64,000 nt of DNA, taken from WM-3-3 sp041660045 (GTDB lineage: Bacteria; Pseudomonadota; Gammaproteobacteria; Methylococcales; Methylomonadaceae). Below are positions 35,356-42,909 of the stretch, one piece after another. The notes beneath the pieces are model-generated. The model did no database searches and was not told the origin of the DNA. It was given only the letters and a program-made list of their open reading frames with translations. Positions within the stretch are counted from its first letter, which is position 1, and each line of letters starts with the position of its first letter. A program made the translations under genes and the position numbers. Location of the stretch: the NCBI GenBank assembly GCA_041660045.1, contig JBAZXA010000009.1, forward strand, positions 75,294-139,293, given 5' to 3'.

Positions 35356-37128
35356 TTAATATCCCCGGCTTAACGTGGTCATGGCTTTACCGATGCTCTT
35401 CAGGACATTTTCTGCTTTTTCGGTGGCTTTATCTTGCCAGGAGGGAATGCCGGTCACCACACGGCTACTGTATAATACCACCGAAGACTCGTCTTTGGGT
35501 GTTTGCATTTCAATTTCGAACAGCGGAATATTCATAAAAAACTTATACAATAGCGCCGCTTCCGGACTGACGCTGCCGGGGTGGTTCCAGGTGTTGACCA
35601 TTTCTTTGGGTTCGCCCTGCAAATGGGGTGATTGTGCGAACACTTTTACCGTATTGTAAGCCGCGGCGCTGATAGCGTCCGGTTGGACTTCCTGTTGATG
35701 GCGCAGGATGCTAAGCAATTTTTTACTATGTGCTTTTAACTGCCCGCTTAAATCGCCGCTGCCGTAACCCATTTCGCGCATATACGTGTGGGCAAACACG
35801 ATCACATTACCGTATTTAGTTTTGCCGTTGGCGGAATAGGTAATTTTGTCTGCAGGTGCGAGTAATAGATATATATCAGGATCTCGGGCCCCCAGCTGTT
35901 CTAAACTCCGCATCGGCACGCCAGCAGAATAGGCGTCTATCAGCATCCGGCGCAGTGGCACCAGTGCCAGCTCGTTGCTTTTGCCTTTGGCCTGTTTGGC
36001 GATACCACCGGCGACGTCGTATTGGCTGCCGGGAAAAACGACCTCCTCGAAATCGCACTGGCTTTCGCTTACTGAATCCAAGCAACGGGTCGGGCGGATT
36101 TCGTTGCCGGCGACATAATGCACCAGCCGCTGCACGTCTTTGGGCATGTCCAGATCGTACCATTCCCGGATGTTGGGACCGAAGGCCTGGCTCAAAAATT
36201 TGGCAGCCTCATTGTCGGTGAGTTTGGCGACCAATTTACCCGCGTGTTTGGCGATTTTTCCGAACCATTCCATGGCATCGGAAAAACTGCTGCCGGGCGG
36301 AATCACATGGGAGACCGCATCGAACAAACCGACATAGCGTAGTTGCAGCACGGCTTCGCCATTCACGGTGTTGACCGTTAAACGGCCGTTTTTGCCCTGG
36401 GTTTCGCGTTTGATCAATTCAGTCACAAAGGCGCGGGCGATGGAAGCGCCGCGGTCGCCGCCGAATACCGCGATATTGATTTCAGTTATCACCGTCTTGT
36501 TACTGATTTCAACAATAGCATCCTTAAAGTTTTTTACCGCCTTGTCGATACGAGCTTCCACGCCAGCGTTAAACGCGCCTGCTGCCAATCCGGAATCGCG
36601 CAGCCAGGGCACGGCGTTGGAAAAATAGCGGAAAATCGCTTGTAAAGCGGTATCCAGCAAACCGCTTTTGATGTCATCGGTGTCGATTTTATAATGGTAT
36701 TGGCTTTTGCTGGCTATACTGATGCCAGCTTCCTTCGCTGCCGCTTTGGCGAGGTCTTTGGGGATACCTTGTAAATGCTCCGAGCCGTCGTGTATCGCAA
36801 TATCCATGGCATCGTTGAACTGATCTTTTGCCGCTTGCTCCCGGCTTTTCGGTTCCGGGCTTAGGGTTTTGCCAAGACCTTCGTAATAGAACCGATAAAC
36901 ACCTTTAGATTTGTCTTGTTCGCGATGAGCGCGAAATATTTTCCCCAAGTTGGTTAAACAGCCTTTTACATCATCTTCTTTCTCATCATGGAGAAAATCA
37001 TCGAAGAAAAAACTCATCCAAAGTTTCTGATGACATGAAAAGCATTCATCCAAGCTTTCTGTAGCTTCCGTTTGAGCGGCATTTCCGGCGCGGCTTGACG
37101 CATTTGTGCCCGCAACTTTAGTTGTCAT
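35356..37128 (-). CDS. T6SS lipase-like effector, Tle1/DUF2235-related
   Basis: 590 residues. The DUF2235/Tle1 alpha-beta hydrolase pattern is recognisable: a strand plus elbow AVFGGDRGASIARAF (residues 220-234), then LRYVGLFDAVSHVIPPG and LVHYVAGNEIRPTRCL, which in the family carry the remaining active-site region. The nucleophile elbow, usually G-x-S-x-G, reads G-G-D-R-G with Asp225 in place of serine. The N-terminus contains a CFSCHQK cysteine pair. The gene is last in a minus-strand module after VgrG, the DUF4123 adaptor and two immunity-like genes; its start is three bases after the stop of the nearer immunity gene. A VgrG-delivered cargo is the natural reading. Whether it is a lipase is uncertain because of the Ser to Asp change. 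Confidence 0.7.
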   Translation of the reverse strand: MTTKVAGTNASSRAGNAAQTEATESLDECFSCHQKLWMSFFFDDFLHDEKEDDVKGCLTNLGKIFRAHREQDKSKGVYRFYYEGLGKTLSPEPKSREQAAKDQFNDAMDIAIHDGSEHLQGIPKDLAKAAAKEAGISIASKSQYHYKIDTDDIKSGLLDTALQAIFRYFSNAVPWLRDSGLAAGAFNAGVEARIDKAVKNFKDAIVEISNKTVITEINIAVFGGDRGASIARAFVTELIKRETQGKNGRLTVNTVNGEAVLQLRYVGLFDAVSHVIPPGSSFSDAMEWFGKIAKHAGKLVAKLTDNEAAKFLSQAFGPNIREWYDLDMPKDVQRLVHYVAGNEIRPTRCLDSVSESQCDFEEVVFPGSQYDVAGGIAKQAKGKSNELALVPLRRMLIDAYSAGVPMRSLEQLGARDPDIYLLLAPADKITYSANGKTKYGNVIVFAHTYMREMGYGSGDLSGQLKAHSKKLLSILRHQQEVQPDAISAAAYNTVKVFAQSPHLQGEPKEMVNTWNHPGSVSPEAALLYKFFMNIPLFEIEMQTPKDESSVVLYSSRVVTGIPSWQDKATEKAENVLKSIGKAMTTLSRGY

Positions 37129-37131
37129 CGT

Positions 37132-37716
37132 TTATTCCTCGCGTTCGTTTTCTGGGAGAGGGTCAGGAAACTTATTCGCTGTAAAAGTGAGTTTAACGTT
37201 ACCGTTTTTCAAGAAATGGACACCTACATAATCTGTCATTAAATCCAGGTTTTCCGGGATGGCAATGGTTTTTTCCCAGTGATCTCTTGGTAATGGTTTA
37301 CCGTAACCAAGCTTAAAATTAGGATTGACTGCAAGTGTCTGCGCTAAACTATGGCTTACTTCCCACTCTACTTTTACTTCTTTCTGACCTCGTTCCAGGT
37401 TAAGGCAGCAAACTAAGCCACCCCCACCCGTACTGTGGGCGGACATATTAAATCCCCCTGAATCACCAATACTAAAGTTATAAATAGGTCTGTCGGTGTA
37501 ATTAAATGCGCTCACACTCATAGAAGCATATTGCGGATGCTCCACCAGATACTTGCCGAGCTGGTACAGTCCAATATAGCTGAGACCAGCTACTATCACC
37601 AAGCCGTACAGCAGTTTCATCCAGCCCCTAAAGTACCAGGGCTTTTTGCGTGGTGGTTCGGCTGTAGTTGTTTGTGTATGGTCGGATTTCATGGTATTGA
37701 ATTGTCTGTTTTTCAT
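37132..37716 (-). CDS. DUF3304-like membrane-anchored immunity protein, copy B
   Basis: 194 residues. One N-terminal membrane helix (MKLLYGLVIVAGLSYIGLY) and a periplasmic domain with AFNYTDRPIYNFSIGD, GGGGLVCCLNLERG and KVEWEVSH, matching the DUF3304 pattern (YTDRPI, CC, KVxW) found next to Tle-type T6SS lipases. It would sit in the inner membrane and neutralise the effector in the periplasm. It ends three bases before the effector gene, so it is the cognate candidate. About 120 bases coding for the membrane region (37528-37647) match copy A (38228-38347) at all but about two positions by eye, while the periplasmic domains have diverged. Confidence 0.65.
   Translation of the reverse strand: MKNRQFNTMKSDHTQTTTAEPPRKKPWYFRGWMKLLYGLVIVAGLSYIGLYQLGKYLVEHPQYASMSVSAFNYTDRPIYNFSIGDSGGFNMSAHSTGGGGLVCCLNLERGQKEVKVEWEVSHSLAQTLAVNPNFKLGYGKPLPRDHWEKTIAIPENLDLMTDYVGVHFLKNGNVKLTFTANKFPDPLPENEREE
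37528..37647. repeat. 120-bp direct repeat, copy 1 (other copy 38228-38347)
   Basis: The bases coding for the membrane anchor of immunity copy B match 38228-38347 in copy A at about 118 of 120 positions by eye. The higher conservation of this block than of the flanking coding sequence suggests recent duplication or conversion. Confidence 0.8.
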
Positions 37717-37744
37717 TAAGTTAAATCGGTTACGCTTAAATTAT

Positions 37745-37834
37745 CACTATGCACAGTCATACAAGTTTCTGTGGCTAACTTGGCAGTATTTCTGGCGCGG
37801 CTAGACGCTTTGCGCCCACAACTTTAGTTGTCAT
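37745..37834 (-). pseudogene. Relic of a second effector-gene 5' end between the immunity genes
   Basis: Starting three bases after the stop of immunity copy A, the minus strand reads ATGACAACTAAAGTTG, identical to the first 16 bases of the effector gene at 37128. Similarity continues with substitutions and small gaps (MTTKVVGAKRLAAPE against MTTKVAGTNASSRAG) through an ACAGAAA-CTTG stretch near 37750. A TAG stops it after 19 codons (37775-37777). This marks a former effector gene that followed copy A and was deleted. Confidence 0.7.
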
Positions 37835-37837
37835 TAC

Positions 37838-38368
37838 TTATTCCTCGCGCTCGTTTTCAGGAAGAGGGTCAGGCGTAGAATTAGTCGTGAAATTCAATTT
37901 CACATTGCCATTTTTCAAGAAATGCACGCCGACATAGCTTGTCATTAAATCTAGATTTTCCGGGATGGAAACAGTTTTCTCTCGTTTTTCGATAGGTATG
38001 TTTTCTTGTTGTTCCGGAGGTAGCTTATCGAACTGCGCTTTGGTAAAACTCGGTTCCCACTCCACTTTGACGTCCTTCTGGCCGCGCTCGAGATTAAGGC
38101 AACACGTCATTCCTCCACCCCAACCCTTACTATCAGTCACTTCAACGTTCCCGCCTCCAGTATCGCCGATCGTAAAACTAAAAATTGGCCGGTCGGTGTA
38201 GTTATGACCGATCACGTTCATGGAGCCATATTGCGGATGCTCCACCAGATACTTGCCGAGCTGGTACAGTCCAATATAGCTGAGGCCTGCTACTATCACC
38301 AAGCCGTACAGCAGTTTCATCCAGCCCCTAAAGTACCAGGGCTTTTTCTTTGGCGATACGTCTGTCAT
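37838..38368 (-). CDS. DUF3304-like membrane-anchored immunity protein, copy A (probably orphan)
   Basis: 176 residues, paralogous to copy B: the same anchor (FRGWMKLLYGLVIVAGLSYI) and periplasmic motifs GHNYTDRPIFSFTIGD, GWGGGMTCCLNLERG and KVEWEPSF, with a shared C-terminus (PDPLPENEREE). The variable middle differs from copy B. Its start overlaps the end of the DUF4123 gene by four bases (38365-38368). The effector that once followed is reduced to a relic (37745-37834), so this gene probably protects against a toxin no longer made here but still used by relatives. Confidence 0.65.
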   Translation of the reverse strand: MTDVSPKKKPWYFRGWMKLLYGLVIVAGLSYIGLYQLGKYLVEHPQYGSMNVIGHNYTDRPIFSFTIGDTGGGNVEVTDSKGWGGGMTCCLNLERGQKDVKVEWEPSFTKAQFDKLPPEQQENIPIEKREKTVSIPENLDLMTSYVGVHFLKNGNVKLNFTTNSTPDPLPENEREE

Positions 38369-39291
38369 CTGAATTCTTCGGCCAAGCTATCGCGACCAAA
38401 GTGCTGGATGGCTAGCTCGTTCCAGACTTCATCCGGTACCTGCTTAAGCGCGACAGCCAAAGTCATGGCTTGTTGCCCCCCCGTTTGTTGGCTTGATTGA
38501 TATAGTAGCAACTGTTTTTGAATGATTTTATGTTCGTAGAAATAAGGATGGACCCCGAGCGAGAGATGAACAAAATGAAAAAATTCGTTAAAACGCCGGA
38601 TCCCGAAGCCATAGGCGATCAGCGCAGTTTTACGGATGTGTTCGAGCTGTTGCGGCATCATTTTATCTTCCGTGAGTTCGATAGGGAACTCGTCGCGCAA
38701 TCTTTCATAGAGTGCATAGTGGACAGTCGCCAAAGCGATATGTTGCATTTGTTCCGGCTGGTAATGTAACGGCGCCTCGGTATGGGCTGAACACGAGTTG
38801 GCACCTTGATAACGGTTTTTAGGTGTGTTCCCCACCGCACTGAGCAACGTATGTACTGGCTGCAGAAACAGGGCGCGCTGAGCGTCGTCCAACGTTTCAA
38901 TATAGTAAGGCCAGATTTCCGCATCGAACCAACGCACGAACATTGGGCTATTGTCTTTGCTGCGGACACCTTTAACCGACCACGCCCAGTGGGCCTGCAT
39001 CTGCGCGAAACTGCATTGGCCCCATAGCCAATAAAATGCGGTTTCATCAAGACCTGGAACTGATTGAAGACTGGCCGCCACCGAAATGCCTAAGCTGTGG
39101 GGAATGGCATACAAACTTGTTGCCAGCGGATTTTGGGTATTCATATCGAAAATGGCTGTCTGTTCACAATCGCCTAATACTTTATTCAACCAGTGGTTGG
39201 GCTTCTCGATCGCATCACGGATGAGATAAAGCTGGATTTCGCCATCGGGAAGGGTGTCGTAAATGTCTTTAATGTCTTGCTGAAGCGCCAT
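38365..39291 (-). CDS. DUF4123 T6SS effector adaptor/chaperone
   Basis: 308 residues. The DUF4123 core is recognisable in the N-terminal half: a strand like IQLYLIRDAIEKP, then NPLATSLYAIPHSLGISVAA, and the hallmark MFVRWFDAEIWPYYIETLDD followed by QRALFLQPVH. These adaptors bind a specific effector and load it on the VgrG tip. The gene lies between vgrG (29-base gap) and the immunity genes and overlaps immunity copy A by four bases, the usual vgrG-adaptor-immunity-effector order. Cytoplasmic. The C-terminal half is less conserved, as expected for the effector-binding part. Confidence 0.75.
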   Translation of the reverse strand: MALQQDIKDIYDTLPDGEIQLYLIRDAIEKPNHWLNKVLGDCEQTAIFDMNTQNPLATSLYAIPHSLGISVAASLQSVPGLDETAFYWLWGQCSFAQMQAHWAWSVKGVRSKDNSPMFVRWFDAEIWPYYIETLDDAQRALFLQPVHTLLSAVGNTPKNRYQGANSCSAHTEAPLHYQPEQMQHIALATVHYALYERLRDEFPIELTEDKMMPQQLEHIRKTALIAYGFGIRRFNEFFHFVHLSLGVHPYFYEHKIIQKQLLLYQSSQQTGGQQAMTLAVALKQVPDEVWNELAIQHFGRDSLAEEFR

Positions 39292-39320
39292 AAATACATA
39301 GTGTGAGAGTTAAAACGTTG

Positions 39321-42218
39321 TCAGGCTACGAAGGCAGCTTTAAATTTTCGTGCTCGAGTTAAGCAATCCTCCAAGCCAACTTTTTGCCATTGCGGTAATG
39401 GGTAGGCGATCCGCGCGGCGCCAACAAAGCTTTTCTTCCCGGCCTGGATGGTGAGCTTGCCGGGGCATTGCACGGTGATGTTGCCGTTTTCGATGGTGAT
39501 GTTGGCGCCGCCTGCGGTGCTGATGCTGATGCCTTTGGCGGCAGCCCAGTCGATGTGGGCGTGGCTGCTTTTGATGTCCAGCTGCTGCTGCGCCTGTACG
39601 GCCAGGGTGTTGTTTTGTGCCTGCAAGTCGAGGGCGTCTTGCGCGGCGATGAGCTGCAGCCCCAGGCCTTGTTGCCCTGGGGCGCTGGCGCCAGCGAGCA
39701 GGCCAATGGCCTGGCCGGTGTGCAGGCGCAGTTGCCCGCCGGTGACAAATTGGCTGTCCTGCCCGCTGACCAAGTGGATGTTTTCGCCATTGGACAGCTG
39801 CAGGTCTTGCCCGGCGGTGGCGTTTAGGCCGCCCTTGGCGGCGATGGCGATGAGCGGGTCGGTGCTGTGGGGCACGCTGCCGGCTTGGGGCTGGGTGTTT
39901 TTGTTGCTGGCATCGGCCATGGCCTGCTGCCATTGGCCGGGGCTGACCATGCCGCTGATGCTGGTCAAGTGGGCGGGCACCGGCGCTTGGGGCTGGCTAC
40001 CTTGGGCAATGTGGCTATGCTGGCCTTTTAGGCTGCCGATATGGCCGGACAGTTGCACACTCTGGTGGGTCTTGGCGGCTAGGTTGAGGTTTTCGGTAAT
40101 CTGCAGGGCCTGTTGCAGGTGTGCCATGCCGGCGGCGTTGTCACCGGCGGGTTCGCGTTGGCCGGCACTGTGGTCTAGCGGGTAGCTGCTCAGCAGCAGG
40201 CCAGCACCGGCACGGAGGGCGCCGTAGGCGTCGGTGCGCAGTTCTGCGCCCAGGCCACGGAAGCTGCCGCGGTAGTTGTCGGGGTTGTGGATGAGATGGC
40301 CTAGGTTAAGTTCTGAGCTGGCCTGGGTGGTCTTCAGTTGGATGCGGCCTTGGCTGTCGCTGTCATCAAAGGCCAGTTGGTTGTAGCCGGCGCCGCCCTG
40401 TTCTTTGCTGCGGATGCCCCATTGGGCGGCGGCATTGCGATGGCCACCGCTGTCCGTGGAGGCGCCGTGCCAAACTGGGCTGTGGCCTCCGGCGAGGTTG
40501 CCTTGGGCGCTGGTTTGGTGGTCGTGGGCGGGGCTAAAGATGGCGGCGCCGTTTTGGCCTTGGGCTTGGCCACCGGGGCTGGGCTGGATGCCGCCTTCGC
40601 CTTGGCCGTGGTAGAGCGCGCCAAGGATGAGCGGACGGTCGATGTCGCCTTCGATGAACTGCACCAGCACTTCCTGGCCGATGCGCGGCAGGAACTGGCT
40701 GCCCATGCCGCCACCGGCGCTGCGTTGGGCGACGCGCACCCAGCAGGTGGCGTTGCCGTCATTGTGGTTGCCCTGCCAGTGGAACTTGATGCGGACACGG
40801 CCTAGGCGGTCGCAGTAGGTTTCGTCACTAGCGCTGGCGCTGGTTTCGCCATTGCTGCCGACCACGATGGCGGTTTGGTTGCCGTGGGCGGTGGCTTTGG
40901 CGTTTTGGCGCAGGCCGTTGCCGCTGTGTTCTTGCACCGGCCGCCACGGGGTTTGTGCGGCCAGGGCGGTGAATTGGTTGGCATAGCCTAAGCGGCTGGC
41001 CTGTGCGTACAGTTGCTTAAAGCTGTCTGGGCCGGCTAGGCCAGGGGTGTCGCCGTTGTCGGTTAGGCTGGCTTGCAGGAGTTCGGCGAGCGGGGTAAAC
41101 AGGGTGCTGCCACCAACCTGTGCGGGCTTGGGCAGGTTGTTGATGCCGAGGCTGGCGACGCTAAGCACGGTGAATTCGGGCTGGCTGTTGTCGCCGTCGC
41201 TGGCCATGGGGCTTTGGCTCAGGCTAAAGCGGGTGCCGGGGCGTAAGCTGCGCACGGTGCCGCGTGCCTGCCATTGCTGGCGGCGGGCTTCGTGGGCTTC
41301 TTGCTGCAGGCGGGCGTAGCGTTCGGCTTCGGCGCGGTTGGCGTAGGCGTACAGGCCGGGGGCATCGTAGCTTTCCAGCTGCGGTGCGTTATCGCCACCA
41401 AGGGGTAAATGGCTGGGTACGCTGGCGCTGACCGCTTGTTTGCTTTTGTAGTCCATACTGAGCACGGTGGTCAAGGCTACGCTTAGCCGGCGCTGGCAGC
41501 TGATGGCCTGGATGCTGTCCTGCTGTTCGCCGGGCCTTGCCCCCTGGAAGCGGATGCCGGCACCACCTAGGGCGCTATGGCTGGTGGCGTCTTCGGGTAT
41601 GGCGTTGGCCTGGGTGCTGTCGGCAAACAGCGCCAATTGGTGCCGGGCGGGGGCGTTTTGGTTTTCTTCTATACGCCAGCCCAGGCCTTCTTCGGTGAGC
41701 AGGCGGCTGATGAAGGCGTAGTCGGTCTCACGGTATTGGACGCAATAGCTGCGTGGGCGGGCGTCGGCCATAAATTGGCTGGCGTCTTCGCCCCAGTGCC
41801 AGGCAGCCTGGGCGTAGCCAGCGAAGACGGCATCGATGATCGCGGTCAGCGGCAGTTCTTGCCAAACCCGGCTGGTGTGGTGCTGGGTCAGCTGCCACAG
41901 CCAGGGCACCAGGCGGATGCGGTAACGGGCATAGGCGCCTTCGGAACCTAACAGTTCAGTTTGGTTTATCAGGCCACTGTAGGTGGTGCGCGAGCCGTCG
42001 GCCAGGCTGATGGCCAGGCTGGCGGTTTGGCCCAACAGCGTAGGCAAGTCCAGGTCGGCGTCGGGTGACAGCAGGATCAGGTCACGGTGGCCGAGGCCGT
42101 TGACGGCTTCTTGGGCGGCAAAGGCTTCCACCAGCAGGGTGCCGGGGTTGTCTTGGGCATCGGGCAAAAACAGCTCGTAAAGGCGGGTGTCACTGGCAAA
42201 TTGGGCAGGCAAGTTCAT
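39321..42218 (-). CDS. vgrG: VgrG (TssI) spike protein of the type VI secretion system
   Basis: 965 residues. Gp27-like base domain at the N-terminus (RDLILLSPDADLDLPTLLGQ, YCVQYRETDYAFISRLLTEE), gp5-like OB region (YCDRLGRVRIKFHWQGNHND, then CWVRVAQRSAGGGMGSQFLP and GQEVLVQFIEGDIDRPLILG), a DUF2345 region and a long beta-helix-like repeat (QLSNGENIHLVSGQDSQFVT and ITIENGNITVQCPGKLTIQA). It forms the secretion needle tip. By eye the gene is strikingly GC-rich over about 39420-42218, while its last 40 codons and the adaptor and effector genes are not. No other T6SS structural gene is present, so this is an auxiliary vgrG island relying on a system elsewhere. Antisense long ORFs here are composition artefacts. 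Confidence 0.9.
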   Translation of the reverse strand: MNLPAQFASDTRLYELFLPDAQDNPGTLLVEAFAAQEAVNGLGHRDLILLSPDADLDLPTLLGQTASLAISLADGSRTTYSGLINQTELLGSEGAYARYRIRLVPWLWQLTQHHTSRVWQELPLTAIIDAVFAGYAQAAWHWGEDASQFMADARPRSYCVQYRETDYAFISRLLTEEGLGWRIEENQNAPARHQLALFADSTQANAIPEDATSHSALGGAGIRFQGARPGEQQDSIQAISCQRRLSVALTTVLSMDYKSKQAVSASVPSHLPLGGDNAPQLESYDAPGLYAYANRAEAERYARLQQEAHEARRQQWQARGTVRSLRPGTRFSLSQSPMASDGDNSQPEFTVLSVASLGINNLPKPAQVGGSTLFTPLAELLQASLTDNGDTPGLAGPDSFKQLYAQASRLGYANQFTALAAQTPWRPVQEHSGNGLRQNAKATAHGNQTAIVVGSNGETSASASDETYCDRLGRVRIKFHWQGNHNDGNATCWVRVAQRSAGGGMGSQFLPRIGQEVLVQFIEGDIDRPLILGALYHGQGEGGIQPSPGGQAQGQNGAAIFSPAHDHQTSAQGNLAGGHSPVWHGASTDSGGHRNAAAQWGIRSKEQGGAGYNQLAFDDSDSQGRIQLKTTQASSELNLGHLIHNPDNYRGSFRGLGAELRTDAYGALRAGAGLLLSSYPLDHSAGQREPAGDNAAGMAHLQQALQITENLNLAAKTHQSVQLSGHIGSLKGQHSHIAQGSQPQAPVPAHLTSISGMVSPGQWQQAMADASNKNTQPQAGSVPHSTDPLIAIAAKGGLNATAGQDLQLSNGENIHLVSGQDSQFVTGGQLRLHTGQAIGLLAGASAPGQQGLGLQLIAAQDALDLQAQNNTLAVQAQQQLDIKSSHAHIDWAAAKGISISTAGGANITIENGNITVQCPGKLTIQAGKKSFVGAARIAYPLPQWQKVGLEDCLTRARKFKAAFVA

Positions 42219-42909
42219 AACAGTTTTGGTTGCAGCTGTGCGGTTTGGGCCGGTTAATAAAGGTGGGTTGGTGTTTTAGTAGTGTGCCATTTCGGGGTGT
42301 ACGCCTATGGGCCAGACTCATGGGCAATGAGCGCCCTATTCAGAACCAATACGGCCATGGCGCATTTAGGGCAATGCGGATAGCGTATGTTTGTGCTTTA
42401 TGTGTTTTATATGCTTGCAAATGGCTAGTATTATTCATATTGTCACCCAATTTGAGGCGTTATTATTCTAACCTAAAAACGGCGTGCAGGTAAGGTTTTT
42501 GAGTGATATTTCAGATTGCTGCCAACACAATCACTAGCTCTTAGCTTCCTGGCGGCTTGTTTGCGGCTTATTAAACGCGTGTAGCCCAAAACCGATTTTT
42601 TAAGTTGCTTACTTTGCTAGCCATGCGGCCACTTTGTGCCTAGCAATACGCCTGGATTATAATTTTCATTGCCTATCGGCAAGCCCTCACAAAGCTTGAG
42701 CTGGGTCGGCTATAGCTGGGGTATTGTGCCGTCGAGTGCTTTTTGGTTTAAGTTGCGGTTCAACTGTTGAATGTCATACGCGCGACAACTAGCGCCAAGG
42801 CTTTAAACATTATAAAGCCAAAGCGATAATTCGTGTGGCATACAAAATTTTGGCGGTGTTTTTTTTCTGCTTCGTTATAAGCAATAGCACTTACAAAACG
42901 GAGTAACCC
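42219..42909. other. Intergenic between vgrG and receptor R3
   Basis: About 690 bases with divergent genes on each side. No supported ORF (an 87-codon plus-strand frame lacks features). It holds the R3 promoter; GGAG at about 42899 is the R3 ribosome site. The composition drops from GC-rich to ordinary across about 42220-42300. Confidence 0.45.

Noticed and set aside
39448..40185. 245-codon plus-strand ORF, and several others, antisense to vgrG
   Set aside because: High GC removes stop codons from all frames; the translations are low-complexity and match no family.
42230..42493. 87-codon plus-strand ORF upstream of R3
   Set aside because: No ribosome site or recognisable domain; it crosses the composition transition at the vgrG edge.
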